64,000 bases of DNA from Neptunitalea lumnitzerae (GTDB lineage: Bacteria; Bacteroidota; Bacteroidia; Flavobacteriales; Flavobacteriaceae): the NCBI RefSeq assembly GCF_027924185.1, contig NZ_BRVO01000001.1, positions 1,054,001 to 1,118,000 on the forward strand, given 5' to 3'. This document shows positions 53,187 through 60,291 of the stretch, piece after piece (position 1 is the stretch's first letter; every line of letters starts with the position of its first letter). The notes beneath the pieces are model-generated. The model saw only the letters and a program-made list of their open reading frames with translations. It did no database searches and was not told the DNA's origin. The position numbers and the translations under genes are program-made.

Positions 53187-54617
53187 GTTATTTAAGTGTA
53201 ATGAAATGAATTCCTTTAATTGATTGTCTTTTACCGATGGAGCAGCAGACTCTAATAGCTTTCCTTCTTTATCAAAAATGAGGTATCTTGGAATAGAAGA
53301 GACTTCAAAGTTTTTGTATAATTGTGAGTTTTTAGCATCTATAAGAATATAGTTCTCTTTTTTAAGATGTAAATCTTCACTTTCTATTGCTTTTTTCCAG
53401 GCAGAAATATCTTCGTCAATAGATATGGTTACCCAGATAAATTCTGACGTATCAAATTCGGTTTTCATTTTTTTTAACTCTGGAATATCTATTCGACATG
53501 GGACACACCAGCTTGCCCAAAAATCTACTAGAATAATTTTTCCTTTGTTGTTTTTTATGACATCTTCAAATTTGTTTAATTGGTCATTGCTATAGGAAAG
53601 TAGTTCACCCTTATGATTACTGTTAGCTATTAGCTTCTTATATTTTTTATTAATACTATCATTTTCTATGATAACATCATATTTACTAATGAGTGTTTTA
53701 CTAGGCTTTAAATCTTTAAATTTTTTATAGTATGTAGGGAAGCTGTTCTTTTTGGCTAGGTATATACTGGTTAGTAATTGATCTAACACCTTTGTTTTTG
53801 TTTGCTGATTTAATAATGTGTCGTGTTTAGTAATGTAGTTAAAGTTTTGTTCGTTATTTCTAGGATTTAAATTGTAGTGAGCTAGTAATCTATCTGTTAA
53901 ATATTTAATATAATATTTATTGTTGCTATATGATTGATCTGTAGTTTTATCTAAAGGTAAGTCTTGTTTAGTGTATTTAGCTTTAAGTATTTCAGCATTG
54001 GCGAGCTGAGTTTTATAAAACGTATTGGAAATAGCTTTTTCTTTAAACAAGCTATCGGCGGTATTTTTAATGTTTTTGTAGGTATCTTCTAAAGTAGCTA
54101 TATGTTTCCATTGGTATTTTTTAGACATCAGAGAATATGCTCTATAAGTTTCAAAAGAGGGTGTTTTTTGAGATACATAATAGTTGAAGTTATGTTCAGT
54201 TGGGTACTTATAATTTCTACTATTGAAAATGGGATAGGAAATAGTTTCTCCTTGGAAATTAATGTTTTTGGTTGTTACAGTAATGGTGTCTCCTTTATAA
54301 AATATGGCTGAAGCAGCATAGATATAACTGTGATTAATACGTAGAGATACAATACTATCGGTTGCAATGATTAGAGAGGGAAATGTTTTGTTTAATTGTT
54401 TTACGTTTGGTAAAATTTCTAAAGATGAAGTTCTGTAGTTTATCCGAAGGTTTTGAGTAGTATCTTTTAATATAATTACAACCTCGTTTTTTACAGGAAG
54501 CGCTGCTTTTATTACTGTTTTAGTAGCAGCATTATTGATAGGGCTTTCCACCTGTTTAGAGTGTTTACACGATTGTAAAGAGAGTAGTATGATTAATATT
54601 TTTAGGATAGTCTTCAT
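53163..54617 (-). CDS. TlpA-like thioredoxin lipoprotein 3
   Basis: 484 residues. Lipobox LQSC, an N-terminal domain of about 330 residues, then a thioredoxin fold with WCVPC in DFWASWCVPCRID. The C-terminal ILASKT residues come from the cluster repeat, which supplies the stop. Same periplasmic redox role as its paralogues is inferred. Confidence 0.88.
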   Translation of the reverse strand: MKTILKILIILLSLQSCKHSKQVESPINNAATKTVIKAALPVKNEVVIILKDTTQNLRINYRTSSLEILPNVKQLNKTFPSLIIATDSIVSLRINHSYIYAASAIFYKGDTITVTTKNINFQGETISYPIFNSRNYKYPTEHNFNYYVSQKTPSFETYRAYSLMSKKYQWKHIATLEDTYKNIKNTADSLFKEKAISNTFYKTQLANAEILKAKYTKQDLPLDKTTDQSYSNNKYYIKYLTDRLLAHYNLNPRNNEQNFNYITKHDTLLNQQTKTKVLDQLLTSIYLAKKNSFPTYYKKFKDLKPSKTLISKYDVIIENDSINKKYKKLIANSNHKGELLSYSNDQLNKFEDVIKNNKGKIILVDFWASWCVPCRIDIPELKKMKTEFDTSEFIWVTISIDEDISAWKKAIESEDLHLKKENYILIDAKNSQLYKNFEVSSIPRYLIFDKEGKLLESAAPSVKDNQLKEFISLHLNNKILASKT

Positions 54618-54726
54618 TATTAATTTATTCTTTGGCTCTTAGTGTGTTTACTAAAATTTCCAAAATCTCCATTTGGTATTCTGTTGCGCAACAATTGTAT
54701 TAAAATAATACAGCAAACTACTTTTA
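54618..54726. other. Junction region left of TlpA fragment
   Basis: 109 bases of non-coding sequence between TlpA-like gene 3 and the fragment. A 24-codon open stretch on the minus strand ends near 54619, but it has no start or family match. Confidence 0.3.
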
Positions 54727-54873
54727 CTAGGGTGCTTTTAGTTCAATGTATTTTACATTCAAGTGATTAGTTTCTACACCAGTAATAACACCTTTAATTG
54801 AGTTGTTATTAGAGGTACAAGAAGTGAATAACAGTGCACAGGTAACTAATATGAATATGCAGGTTCTAAGCAT
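54727..54873 (-). pseudogene. 5' fragment of TlpA-like gene
   Basis: 48 codons. The first 35 residues are nearly identical to TlpA-like lipoprotein 1 (MLRTCIFILVTCALLFTSC, two changes, then SNNNSIKGVITGVE); after that the sequence diverges to an early TAG. It would yield only a lipobox peptide. It is the remnant of a third cassette lost by recombination near 54770. Confidence 0.8.
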
Positions 54874-54896
54874 TTATTCTTATATAGGTTTTACTG

Positions 54897-54919
54897 AAGA
54901 CCTCTAAAAAAGAGGTCTT
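54897..54919 (-). terminator. Hairpin downstream of P5
   Basis: AAGACCTC / GAGGTCTT, 8-bp stem and 7-base A-rich loop, 40 bases past the P5 stop. Without a U tract, so possibly an RNA-stability hairpin rather than a terminator. Confidence 0.5.
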
Positions 54920-54958
54920 TAGTTGTTTTAATTGGTGAATGAGTGTTTGTGTAAATAT

Positions 54959-55168
54959 CTAGAAACCAACGCAACTCCCATAAGTTTGACTGGCGTCTTC
55001 TCGATAACACCTAGAGCAGTTAAGGGTTGTGAGATTTCCACAATCATTATCACTTAAACATTGATGTGCTATGCAATTTGCAGATGGTAATTTTCCTCCA
55101 TTAATAGTTTTCATCTCTTCTTTAGAAAGCATGTTGCTTTCTTGGTTGGTTAAAAATTTTTTTAACAT
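54959..55168 (-). CDS. Double-glycine leader peptide P5 (6 Cys)
   Basis: 69 residues. Leader of 25 (MLKKFLTNQESNMLSKEE...INGG), core of 44 beginning KLPSANC with 6 Cys. The leader is closest to P3's. First peptide gene of the operon, preceded by cluster repeat R4 and the VKOR fusion gene. Confidence 0.87.
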   Translation of the reverse strand: MLKKFLTNQESNMLSKEEMKTINGGKLPSANCIAHQCLSDNDCGNLTTLNCSRCYREDASQTYGSCVGF

Positions 55169-55247
55169 AATAAATTGTTTTAATTGGTGAATAACCTTTC
55201 GTTTTTTAAAGACTCTGGAAGGTATTGAGTCTTACTTGCAAGTATTT
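55169..55247 (-). repeat. Cluster repeat copy R4
   Basis: Same element; palindrome at 55233-55244, directly after the VKOR fusion stop. Confidence 0.8.
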
Positions 55248-56819
55248 TTAAGAAGCTACTGCTACTGTAGTAGTTTCTGTTAATTCATTTAAAAGGTATT
55301 TTAAGTCAGTTAATTGGTATTCATTCGGGAAAAGTTGTCCGTTGATAACCTTTACTGGTGTATATGCAAAGTTGTTTTTTTGGCACCAGGTGTATTGTGC
55401 ATATAGTAAGTGGTTTATTTGTGCTTCATTTTTTAATGGCTTGTCCCACTTTTTTAACCACTCTTCTCTTTGCATAGGTTCTATATGCTTGTCGTATAGC
55501 GCTTCTTTAATTTGTTCAGGAGCTGCTAAATAAATGTTTAGTATAGCCTTTAATATTGGAATAGAAGGATTTTGTTCATTTTCAGGGTTTACATTAAACC
55601 CAATAGTTAAACTCAAATTGTTGTCTCCAGTTTCTAATAGTTCTATAGCGGTTTTGTATGCCTTGTGGCAATGCCCGCAAAACGGACTCAAAAACAGGGT
55701 TAAGTTATTAGCGGCTTTTGGGTTGCCTAACTCAATTAACGGTAGTTTTTGGTACTCGTTACTAAAGTCTAATGGTTTGGTACACGAGGTAAAAATATCA
55801 GGATTGTTTTTAAACCTTTTAAACTCGTAACTAGTGTGTTTTAAGATGTTTTGTTCTTTTTGAAATTGAATAAACTGATGTATGATTTGGTATACCAATA
55901 AACCAACTATGGCATATATTACTAATGAAATGGTGGTAGGTATTGTAAATTGGGTAACTCCGTGAATGGCTATGTAAGTAGTACTATTTAGAGCTAAAAG
56001 AGCTGCTGTGATTAAACAAAAAGTACACCACGATTTTATTTTAACGGATTGTAAATAAATAGAATATGCAATAATTGGTACTGATAGTATGCTTACTAAA
56101 CCAACAATGGGGTAGGCTACAGAAAACGATAAAAAAAGTAGATTACTCATAAAGTAAACTAAAGGAAGCTCCTTTAAAGATATGTTACCGGGAAGTTTAC
56201 CAAAATCTGATTCTAAAACAGCTTCGCAGTTTTTGCTTTTTCCCATATTACAAATGGCATTTCCCAAATTGTTTCGGCTGTTGCTAATGTCTTTCTCAAT
56301 AACAAAGTAGCCTATAGCTATACCGGCTAGTGCAATGCATTGGTATATGCATACTTCTAATATAAAACTTTGAGCTTTGATATGAGGGAGTACAATAACT
56401 CCCAATAGTACTACTGCAAACACTAATGACTTTGTTAGTTTAAATGAAGAAGTCTCTTTGTTAGGGTTGTCTTCTACTAATAGCACAATACCTGTCCATT
56501 GTTCTAAAAACTGTTTTTTGGAATAGGTTTGCTTTTTCTGTTCGTAACTCTCAACCATAAAAGCATCATTCTTCTTGGTTACTAAAGAAAGGCCTTCACT
56601 TTTTTGGTCAGCAATTTGTGCCATAAAGTGGGTTGGGAGCTCATCTATTTGGTCTTTTGGTATGCGCAGTGCAGCATTTTCAATACCTAATTGACTGTAG
56701 CTTTCGGTAATAGCATATAAGCTAGGGTAATTAGGGTGCGAGTTATATATATCGTCAAAGTTTTCAGAAGCAACAAAGTAGTTGCATTTTCTAAGTAGTT
56801 TTTCTTCTAGCGTTTGCAT
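55248..56819 (-). CDS. VKOR-DsbA fusion with C39-like N-terminus
   Basis: 523 residues. Residues 1-118 resemble the C39 domain of the neighbouring transporter (AITESYSQLGI, KKQFLEQWTGIVLLVED against its AAEAIGF and KEFLDFWIG), but neither the catalytic Cys-Gly-Pro motif nor the His is present. Residues about 130-310 are a vitamin K epoxide reductase domain with loop cysteines Cys190 and Cys198 and the redox CxxC Cys265-Cys268 (SWCTFC). Residues about 345-523 are a DsbA-type thioredoxin with Cys381-Cys384 (CGHC). The three parts would oxidise cysteines in the periplasm using quinone. It is first in the peptide operon. Confidence 0.9.
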   Translation of the reverse strand: MQTLEEKLLRKCNYFVASENFDDIYNSHPNYPSLYAITESYSQLGIENAALRIPKDQIDELPTHFMAQIADQKSEGLSLVTKKNDAFMVESYEQKKQTYSKKQFLEQWTGIVLLVEDNPNKETSSFKLTKSLVFAVVLLGVIVLPHIKAQSFILEVCIYQCIALAGIAIGYFVIEKDISNSRNNLGNAICNMGKSKNCEAVLESDFGKLPGNISLKELPLVYFMSNLLFLSFSVAYPIVGLVSILSVPIIAYSIYLQSVKIKSWCTFCLITAALLALNSTTYIAIHGVTQFTIPTTISLVIYAIVGLLVYQIIHQFIQFQKEQNILKHTSYEFKRFKNNPDIFTSCTKPLDFSNEYQKLPLIELGNPKAANNLTLFLSPFCGHCHKAYKTAIELLETGDNNLSLTIGFNVNPENEQNPSIPILKAILNIYLAAPEQIKEALYDKHIEPMQREEWLKKWDKPLKNEAQINHLLYAQYTWCQKNNFAYTPVKVINGQLFPNEYQLTDLKYLLNELTETTTVAVAS

Positions 56820-57443
56820 AATGAAGTCTTATAAATTAAAAATAGTTGGTTGGCTCCGTATGTCTTATGCATAGGAGAGCTAGTACCTGTTTCTTTAAAG
56901 AAATGGTATAAAGAGCAATCTTCAATAAATTTGAAGTTCTAAAATAGATAGAGCGTAACGTTTACCTCTTAGCAAAAAATGGTAATGTGAAAGTTATGCT
57001 TATGGTGAAAGTGTATTAAAATATATCAGGGACATAGTACAAGTGTTTAATTGGTAAATAATAATGAATAGCGATAATTGAAATTTAATTAAAAAACTTA
57101 ATAGGTATTTAAGAATTTTATTATCATAAAATTGATTTTATATCTAATTGCGTGAGATAAATGTAATTAATTTTTGTCAGAAAATTTTAACTTCAAATGT
57201 TAAATTTTTATGCTTAGGGTTAATTTTAAAATTTGTTTACTGTACAGAATCACAGAAATAGACTGGTGTGTCATTTATTACCAAAGCGGCTTTGTAGTGG
57301 TTACAATTTTTAAGGCAAGCCTACAAGGTATTTAATTTGAATAATAGAATAAATAAAGTTTAAAACAGCAAGTTGAAAAATCTTCTTACCTTTAAGTTTA
57401 GAGGAAAGCTATTAGAAGGCTTTTATTTAAAACTTTACGTATT
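56820..57443. other. 624-base divergent intergenic region
   Basis: Between the start of the VKOR fusion (minus) and the acyl-CoA dehydrogenase (plus). It must hold both promoters, but no full consensus was found. Visible items: a perfect 14-bp palindrome TTTCTTTAAAGAAA (56889-56902), and a short match to the cluster repeat (TTTAATTGGTAAATAA, 57045-57060). For the plus strand, TACCTTTA (57388-57395) is a weak -7 candidate. No gene recognised. Confidence 0.5.
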
Positions 57444-58622
57444 ATGAAACCCGATATATTTGAATCTCCTGATTACTATCAGGTAGACGACTTACTTACA
57501 GAAGAGCATAAGTTAGTAAGAGATGCTGCCCGCTCTTGGGTAAAAAAAGAAGTGTCTCCTATTATAGAGGATTATGCTCAGAAAGCTGAATTTCCTAAAC
57601 AATTACTCAATGGTTTGGCAGAAATTGGTGCCTTTGGTCCGTATATACCAGAAGTGTATGGCGGAGCCGGATTAGACCAAATTTCATACGGATTGATTAT
57701 GCAAGAGATAGAGCGTGGCGATAGTGGTGTGAGATCTACTGCATCGGTACAATCTTCTTTAGTGATGTATCCTATTTTTAAATACGGTACCGAAGCGCAA
57801 CGACAAAAGTATTTGCCTAAGTTGGCTAGTGGTGAGTATATGGGCTGTTTTGGCCTAACAGAGCCTAACCATGGGTCTAATCCTGGTGGTATGGAAACCC
57901 ATTTTAAAGATAAGGGCGACCATTATTTACTCAATGGAGCTAAAATGTGGATATCTAACGCCCCATTTGCAGATATTGCGGTGGTATGGGCAAAGAATGA
58001 AGAGGGGCGTATTTATGGGCTTATAGTTGAAAGGGGTATGGAAGGATTCACCACACCTGAAACTCATAATAAATGGTCGTTAAGGGCTTCTGCTACAGGA
58101 GAGCTTATTTTTGATAATGTGAAAGTGCCTAAGGAGAATCTTTTACCAAATAAGTCTGGGTTAGGGGCACCGTTAGGATGTCTAGACTCTGCACGTTATG
58201 GAATTGCTTGGGGTGCCATTGGTGCCGCAATGGATTGTTATGATACAGCTTTGCGCTATGCTAAAGAACGTGTACAGTTTGATAAACCTATAGCAGCTAC
58301 TCAATTACAACAGAAAAAGTTGGCAGAAATGATTACCGAAATTACGAAGGCACAGTTGTTAGCTTGGCGCTTGGGAGTGTTACGTAACGAAGGCAAAGCT
58401 ACCTCTGCTCAAATATCTATGGCTAAACGTAATAATGTAGCAATGGCTATTGATATTGCCAGAGAGGCTCGACAGATTTTAGGGGGTATGGGTATTACCG
58501 GCGAGTATAGCATTATGCGTCATATGATGAATTTAGAATCGGTGATTACCTATGAGGGTACTCACGATATTCATTTGTTAATAACTGGAGCTGATATTAC
58601 AGGTATGAGCGCCTTTAAATAG
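57444..58622 (+). CDS. Acyl-CoA dehydrogenase, glutaryl-CoA type
   Basis: 392 residues. Acyl-CoA dehydrogenase fold with GCFGLTEPNHGSNPG, MWISNAPFADIAVVWA, and the C-terminal RHMMNLESV...TYEGTHDIHLL segment with the catalytic Glu in YEGTHD. The YEGTHDIH context and the short FAD loops are closest to glutaryl-CoA dehydrogenase, which makes crotonyl-CoA from lysine and tryptophan breakdown. Substrate specificity is not certain from sequence alone. Single gene. Confidence 0.9.
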   Translation: MKPDIFESPDYYQVDDLLTEEHKLVRDAARSWVKKEVSPIIEDYAQKAEFPKQLLNGLAEIGAFGPYIPEVYGGAGLDQISYGLIMQEIERGDSGVRSTASVQSSLVMYPIFKYGTEAQRQKYLPKLASGEYMGCFGLTEPNHGSNPGGMETHFKDKGDHYLLNGAKMWISNAPFADIAVVWAKNEEGRIYGLIVERGMEGFTTPETHNKWSLRASATGELIFDNVKVPKENLLPNKSGLGAPLGCLDSARYGIAWGAIGAAMDCYDTALRYAKERVQFDKPIAATQLQQKKLAEMITEITKAQLLAWRLGVLRNEGKATSAQISMAKRNNVAMAIDIAREARQILGGMGITGEYSIMRHMMNLESVITYEGTHDIHLLITGADITGMSAFK

Positions 58623-58628
58623 AGCTTG

Positions 58629-58644
58629 TGTAACATTTGTTACA
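58629..58644 (+). promoter_or_regulatory. Crp/Fnr dyad upstream of regulator gene
   Basis: TGTAAC-ATTT-GTTACA is a perfect 6-4-6 inverted repeat. Its centre is 29.5 bases from the first base of a -7-like box (TACTTTTA, 58666-58673), identical to the arrangement before the permease gene. Probably the site of autoregulation. Confidence 0.75.
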
Positions 58645-58665
58645 TAAGGGTTGTGAATACCAAAC

Positions 58666-58673
58666 TACTTTTA
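58666..58673 (+). promoter_or_regulatory. -7 box of regulator gene
   Basis: TACTTTTA (one off TAnnTTTG) ends 4 bases before the ATG at 58678. The transcript would start at or next to the start codon, so translation may be leaderless. Confidence 0.5.
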
Positions 58674-58677
58674 GACA

Positions 58678-59310
58678 ATGATTGAAGAATTAGAACAACA
58701 TTACGGATATCTTTTTGAAGAAGAATTACTGCATGAGATTAACCAAGTAGGTACTTTTAAAGAAGTGCCTGAAGGGTACCGACTTATGGATATAGGAGAG
58801 TATATTAAAAGTATGCCTTTATTAGTAAGTGGTGTTATAAAAATATTGCGAGAGGATGATAATGGAGATGAGTTGTTACTGTATTTTTTAGAACGTGGAG
58901 ATACTTGTGCCATGACGCTTAACTGCTGTGTAGGTACCAAAAAAAGTGAGATAAGAGCCATAGCAGAAACGCCTGCTAAACTAATAATGGTACCAGTTCA
59001 GAAAATGGAGGAGTGGATGCGTAAGTACCATAGTTGGCGTAATTTTATTTTGCAAAGCTATCATGCACGTTTAAAGGAAATGCTTGAAACGATAGATACT
59101 ATTGCTTTTATGAAAATGGATGAGCGCTTGTTAAAACATTTGCGTGACAAAGCAATGGTAAAGAATGATGAGGTTATAACTACTACGCATCAAGAAATTG
59201 CGCATGATTTACATACTTCTAGAGTGGTGATTTCAAGATTACTAAAAACGTTAGAGAACGAAGGTAAAATAGAATTGGGTAGAAATAGTATTAAAGTAAT
59301 AGACCTGTAA
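58678..59310 (+). CDS. Crp/Fnr family regulator of sulfur genes
   Basis: 210 residues: cyclic-nucleotide-binding-type barrel (about 20-130), dimerisation helix (about 110-140) and winged helix (about 165-205; TTHQEIAHDLHTSRVVISRLLKTLE). No N-terminal Fe-S cysteine cluster; a CC pair is found in the barrel (ALNCCVG region). The regulator lies upstream of TauE, persulfide dioxygenase and rhodanese genes and carries the same dyad upstream as the permease, so it likely senses sulfur or redox state and activates them. Ligand not identified. Confidence 0.9.
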   Translation: MIEELEQHYGYLFEEELLHEINQVGTFKEVPEGYRLMDIGEYIKSMPLLVSGVIKILREDDNGDELLLYFLERGDTCAMTLNCCVGTKKSEIRAIAETPAKLIMVPVQKMEEWMRKYHSWRNFILQSYHARLKEMLETIDTIAFMKMDERLLKHLRDKAMVKNDEVITTTHQEIAHDLHTSRVVISRLLKTLENEGKIELGRNSIKVIDL

Positions 59311-59366
59311 AGAAACTATTAAAACTATTTTTTAGGAAGAAGTTTGAAGTAATCATCTTAGTAACA

Positions 59367-59382
59367 AGTAACTTTTGTTACT
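59367..59382 (+). promoter_or_regulatory. Crp/Fnr dyad upstream of TauE gene
   Basis: AGTAAC-TTTT-GTTACT, a perfect 6-4-6 inverted repeat with the same GTAAC/GTTAC half-sites as at 58629. Centre 29.5 bases from the -7 box at 59404, which puts it close to -41 relative to the start site. Confidence 0.75.
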
Positions 59383-59403
59383 GTGCAATAGTACTTGCAG
59401 TTG

Positions 59404-59411
59404 TACTTTTG
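59404..59411 (+). promoter_or_regulatory. -7 box of sulfur operon
   Basis: TACTTTTG matches TAnnTTTG exactly. There is no TTG at a good distance, in keeping with a promoter that depends on the activator at 59367. Confidence 0.7.
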
Positions 59412-59432
59412 TATCTAGCAAATGTGTAAAAA

Positions 59433-60221
59433 GTGATAGGATATATTGGTGCCATATTGGTTGGTTTAACGTTGGGCTTAATGGGGGGCGGAGGCTCTAT
59501 TATTACGGTACCTTTATTGGTGTATGTAGTTTCGCTGAACCCGGTTACAGCCACGGCATATTCATTATTTGTGGTGGGTACTACCTCACTAATTGGTTCA
59601 GTGAAAAATGTGCAACAAAAACAGGTAGACTTTAAAGCGGCGGTAGCTTTTGCCGTACCTGCTTTTATAGCCGTATTCCTTACCCGCAAATTTTTAATGC
59701 CGGCTTTGCCTAATGTCTTATTTTCTATAGGAGGTTTTGAAGTTACTAGGCACATATTTATTATGGTGTTTTTTGCGCTGGTAATGATGTTGGCATCTTT
59801 ATCCATGATAAAGAACTTCAATTTTGCGAAGAAAGATGACACCGACAGATCGTTTAATCCGCCTATGATCATACTTCAGGCAATTGTGTTAGGTGTTATT
59901 ACAGGTATTGTAGGTGCAGGCGGAGGGTTTTTAATAGTGCCGGCTTTAGTGCTACTGGTACATCTGCCTATGAAAAGAGCCGTAGCTACCTCTCTATTAG
60001 TTGTAGCAGTAAATTCGTTAATCGGTTTTTTAGGAGATTTAGAAACATTGCAAATTAATTGGAAGTTTTTGCTAACCTTTAATGCGTTTGCTATTGCAGG
60101 CATTTTTGTGGGTATTTATTTGAACAAATTTATTGATGGTAAAAAACTTAAAAAGGGCTTTGGTTGGTTTGTTATGGTTATAGGATTATACATAGTAACA
60201 AAAGAACTCTCGGTGTTTTAG
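59433..60221 (+). CDS. TauE/SafE family sulfite exporter-like permease
   Basis: 262 residues starting with GTG, with about eight membrane segments and two related halves (GAILVGLTLGLMGGGGSIIT and the second LGVITGIVGAGGGFLIVPAL, both with a Gly-rich motif). The family exports sulfite, sulfoacetate or related anions. It is the first gene of the sulfur operon and has a Crp/Fnr dyad in front. Confidence 0.9.
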   Translation: MIGYIGAILVGLTLGLMGGGGSIITVPLLVYVVSLNPVTATAYSLFVVGTTSLIGSVKNVQQKQVDFKAAVAFAVPAFIAVFLTRKFLMPALPNVLFSIGGFEVTRHIFIMVFFALVMMLASLSMIKNFNFAKKDDTDRSFNPPMIILQAIVLGVITGIVGAGGGFLIVPALVLLVHLPMKRAVATSLLVVAVNSLIGFLGDLETLQINWKFLLTFNAFAIAGIFVGIYLNKFIDGKKLKKGFGWFVMVIGLYIVTKELSVF

Positions 60222-60291
60222 GTTTTAGGAACTTTATAAAAGTAGAAATTAGTATATTGACGGTTTTATAATTAAAGTAAAAATTAGTTGA

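Noticed and set aside
56823..56946. Minus-strand open stretch of about 40 codons upstream of the VKOR gene, with a segment FFKETGTSSPM that faintly recalls an AraC-type helix
   Set aside because: No start codon, stop codons on both sides, and an open stretch of this size is expected by chance in AT-rich DNA; the similarity is too short to call a regulator remnant.
59378..59872. 164-residue open frame antisense to the TauE-type permease
   Set aside because: Shadow frame; the plus-strand permease has clear membrane repeats and a promoter.
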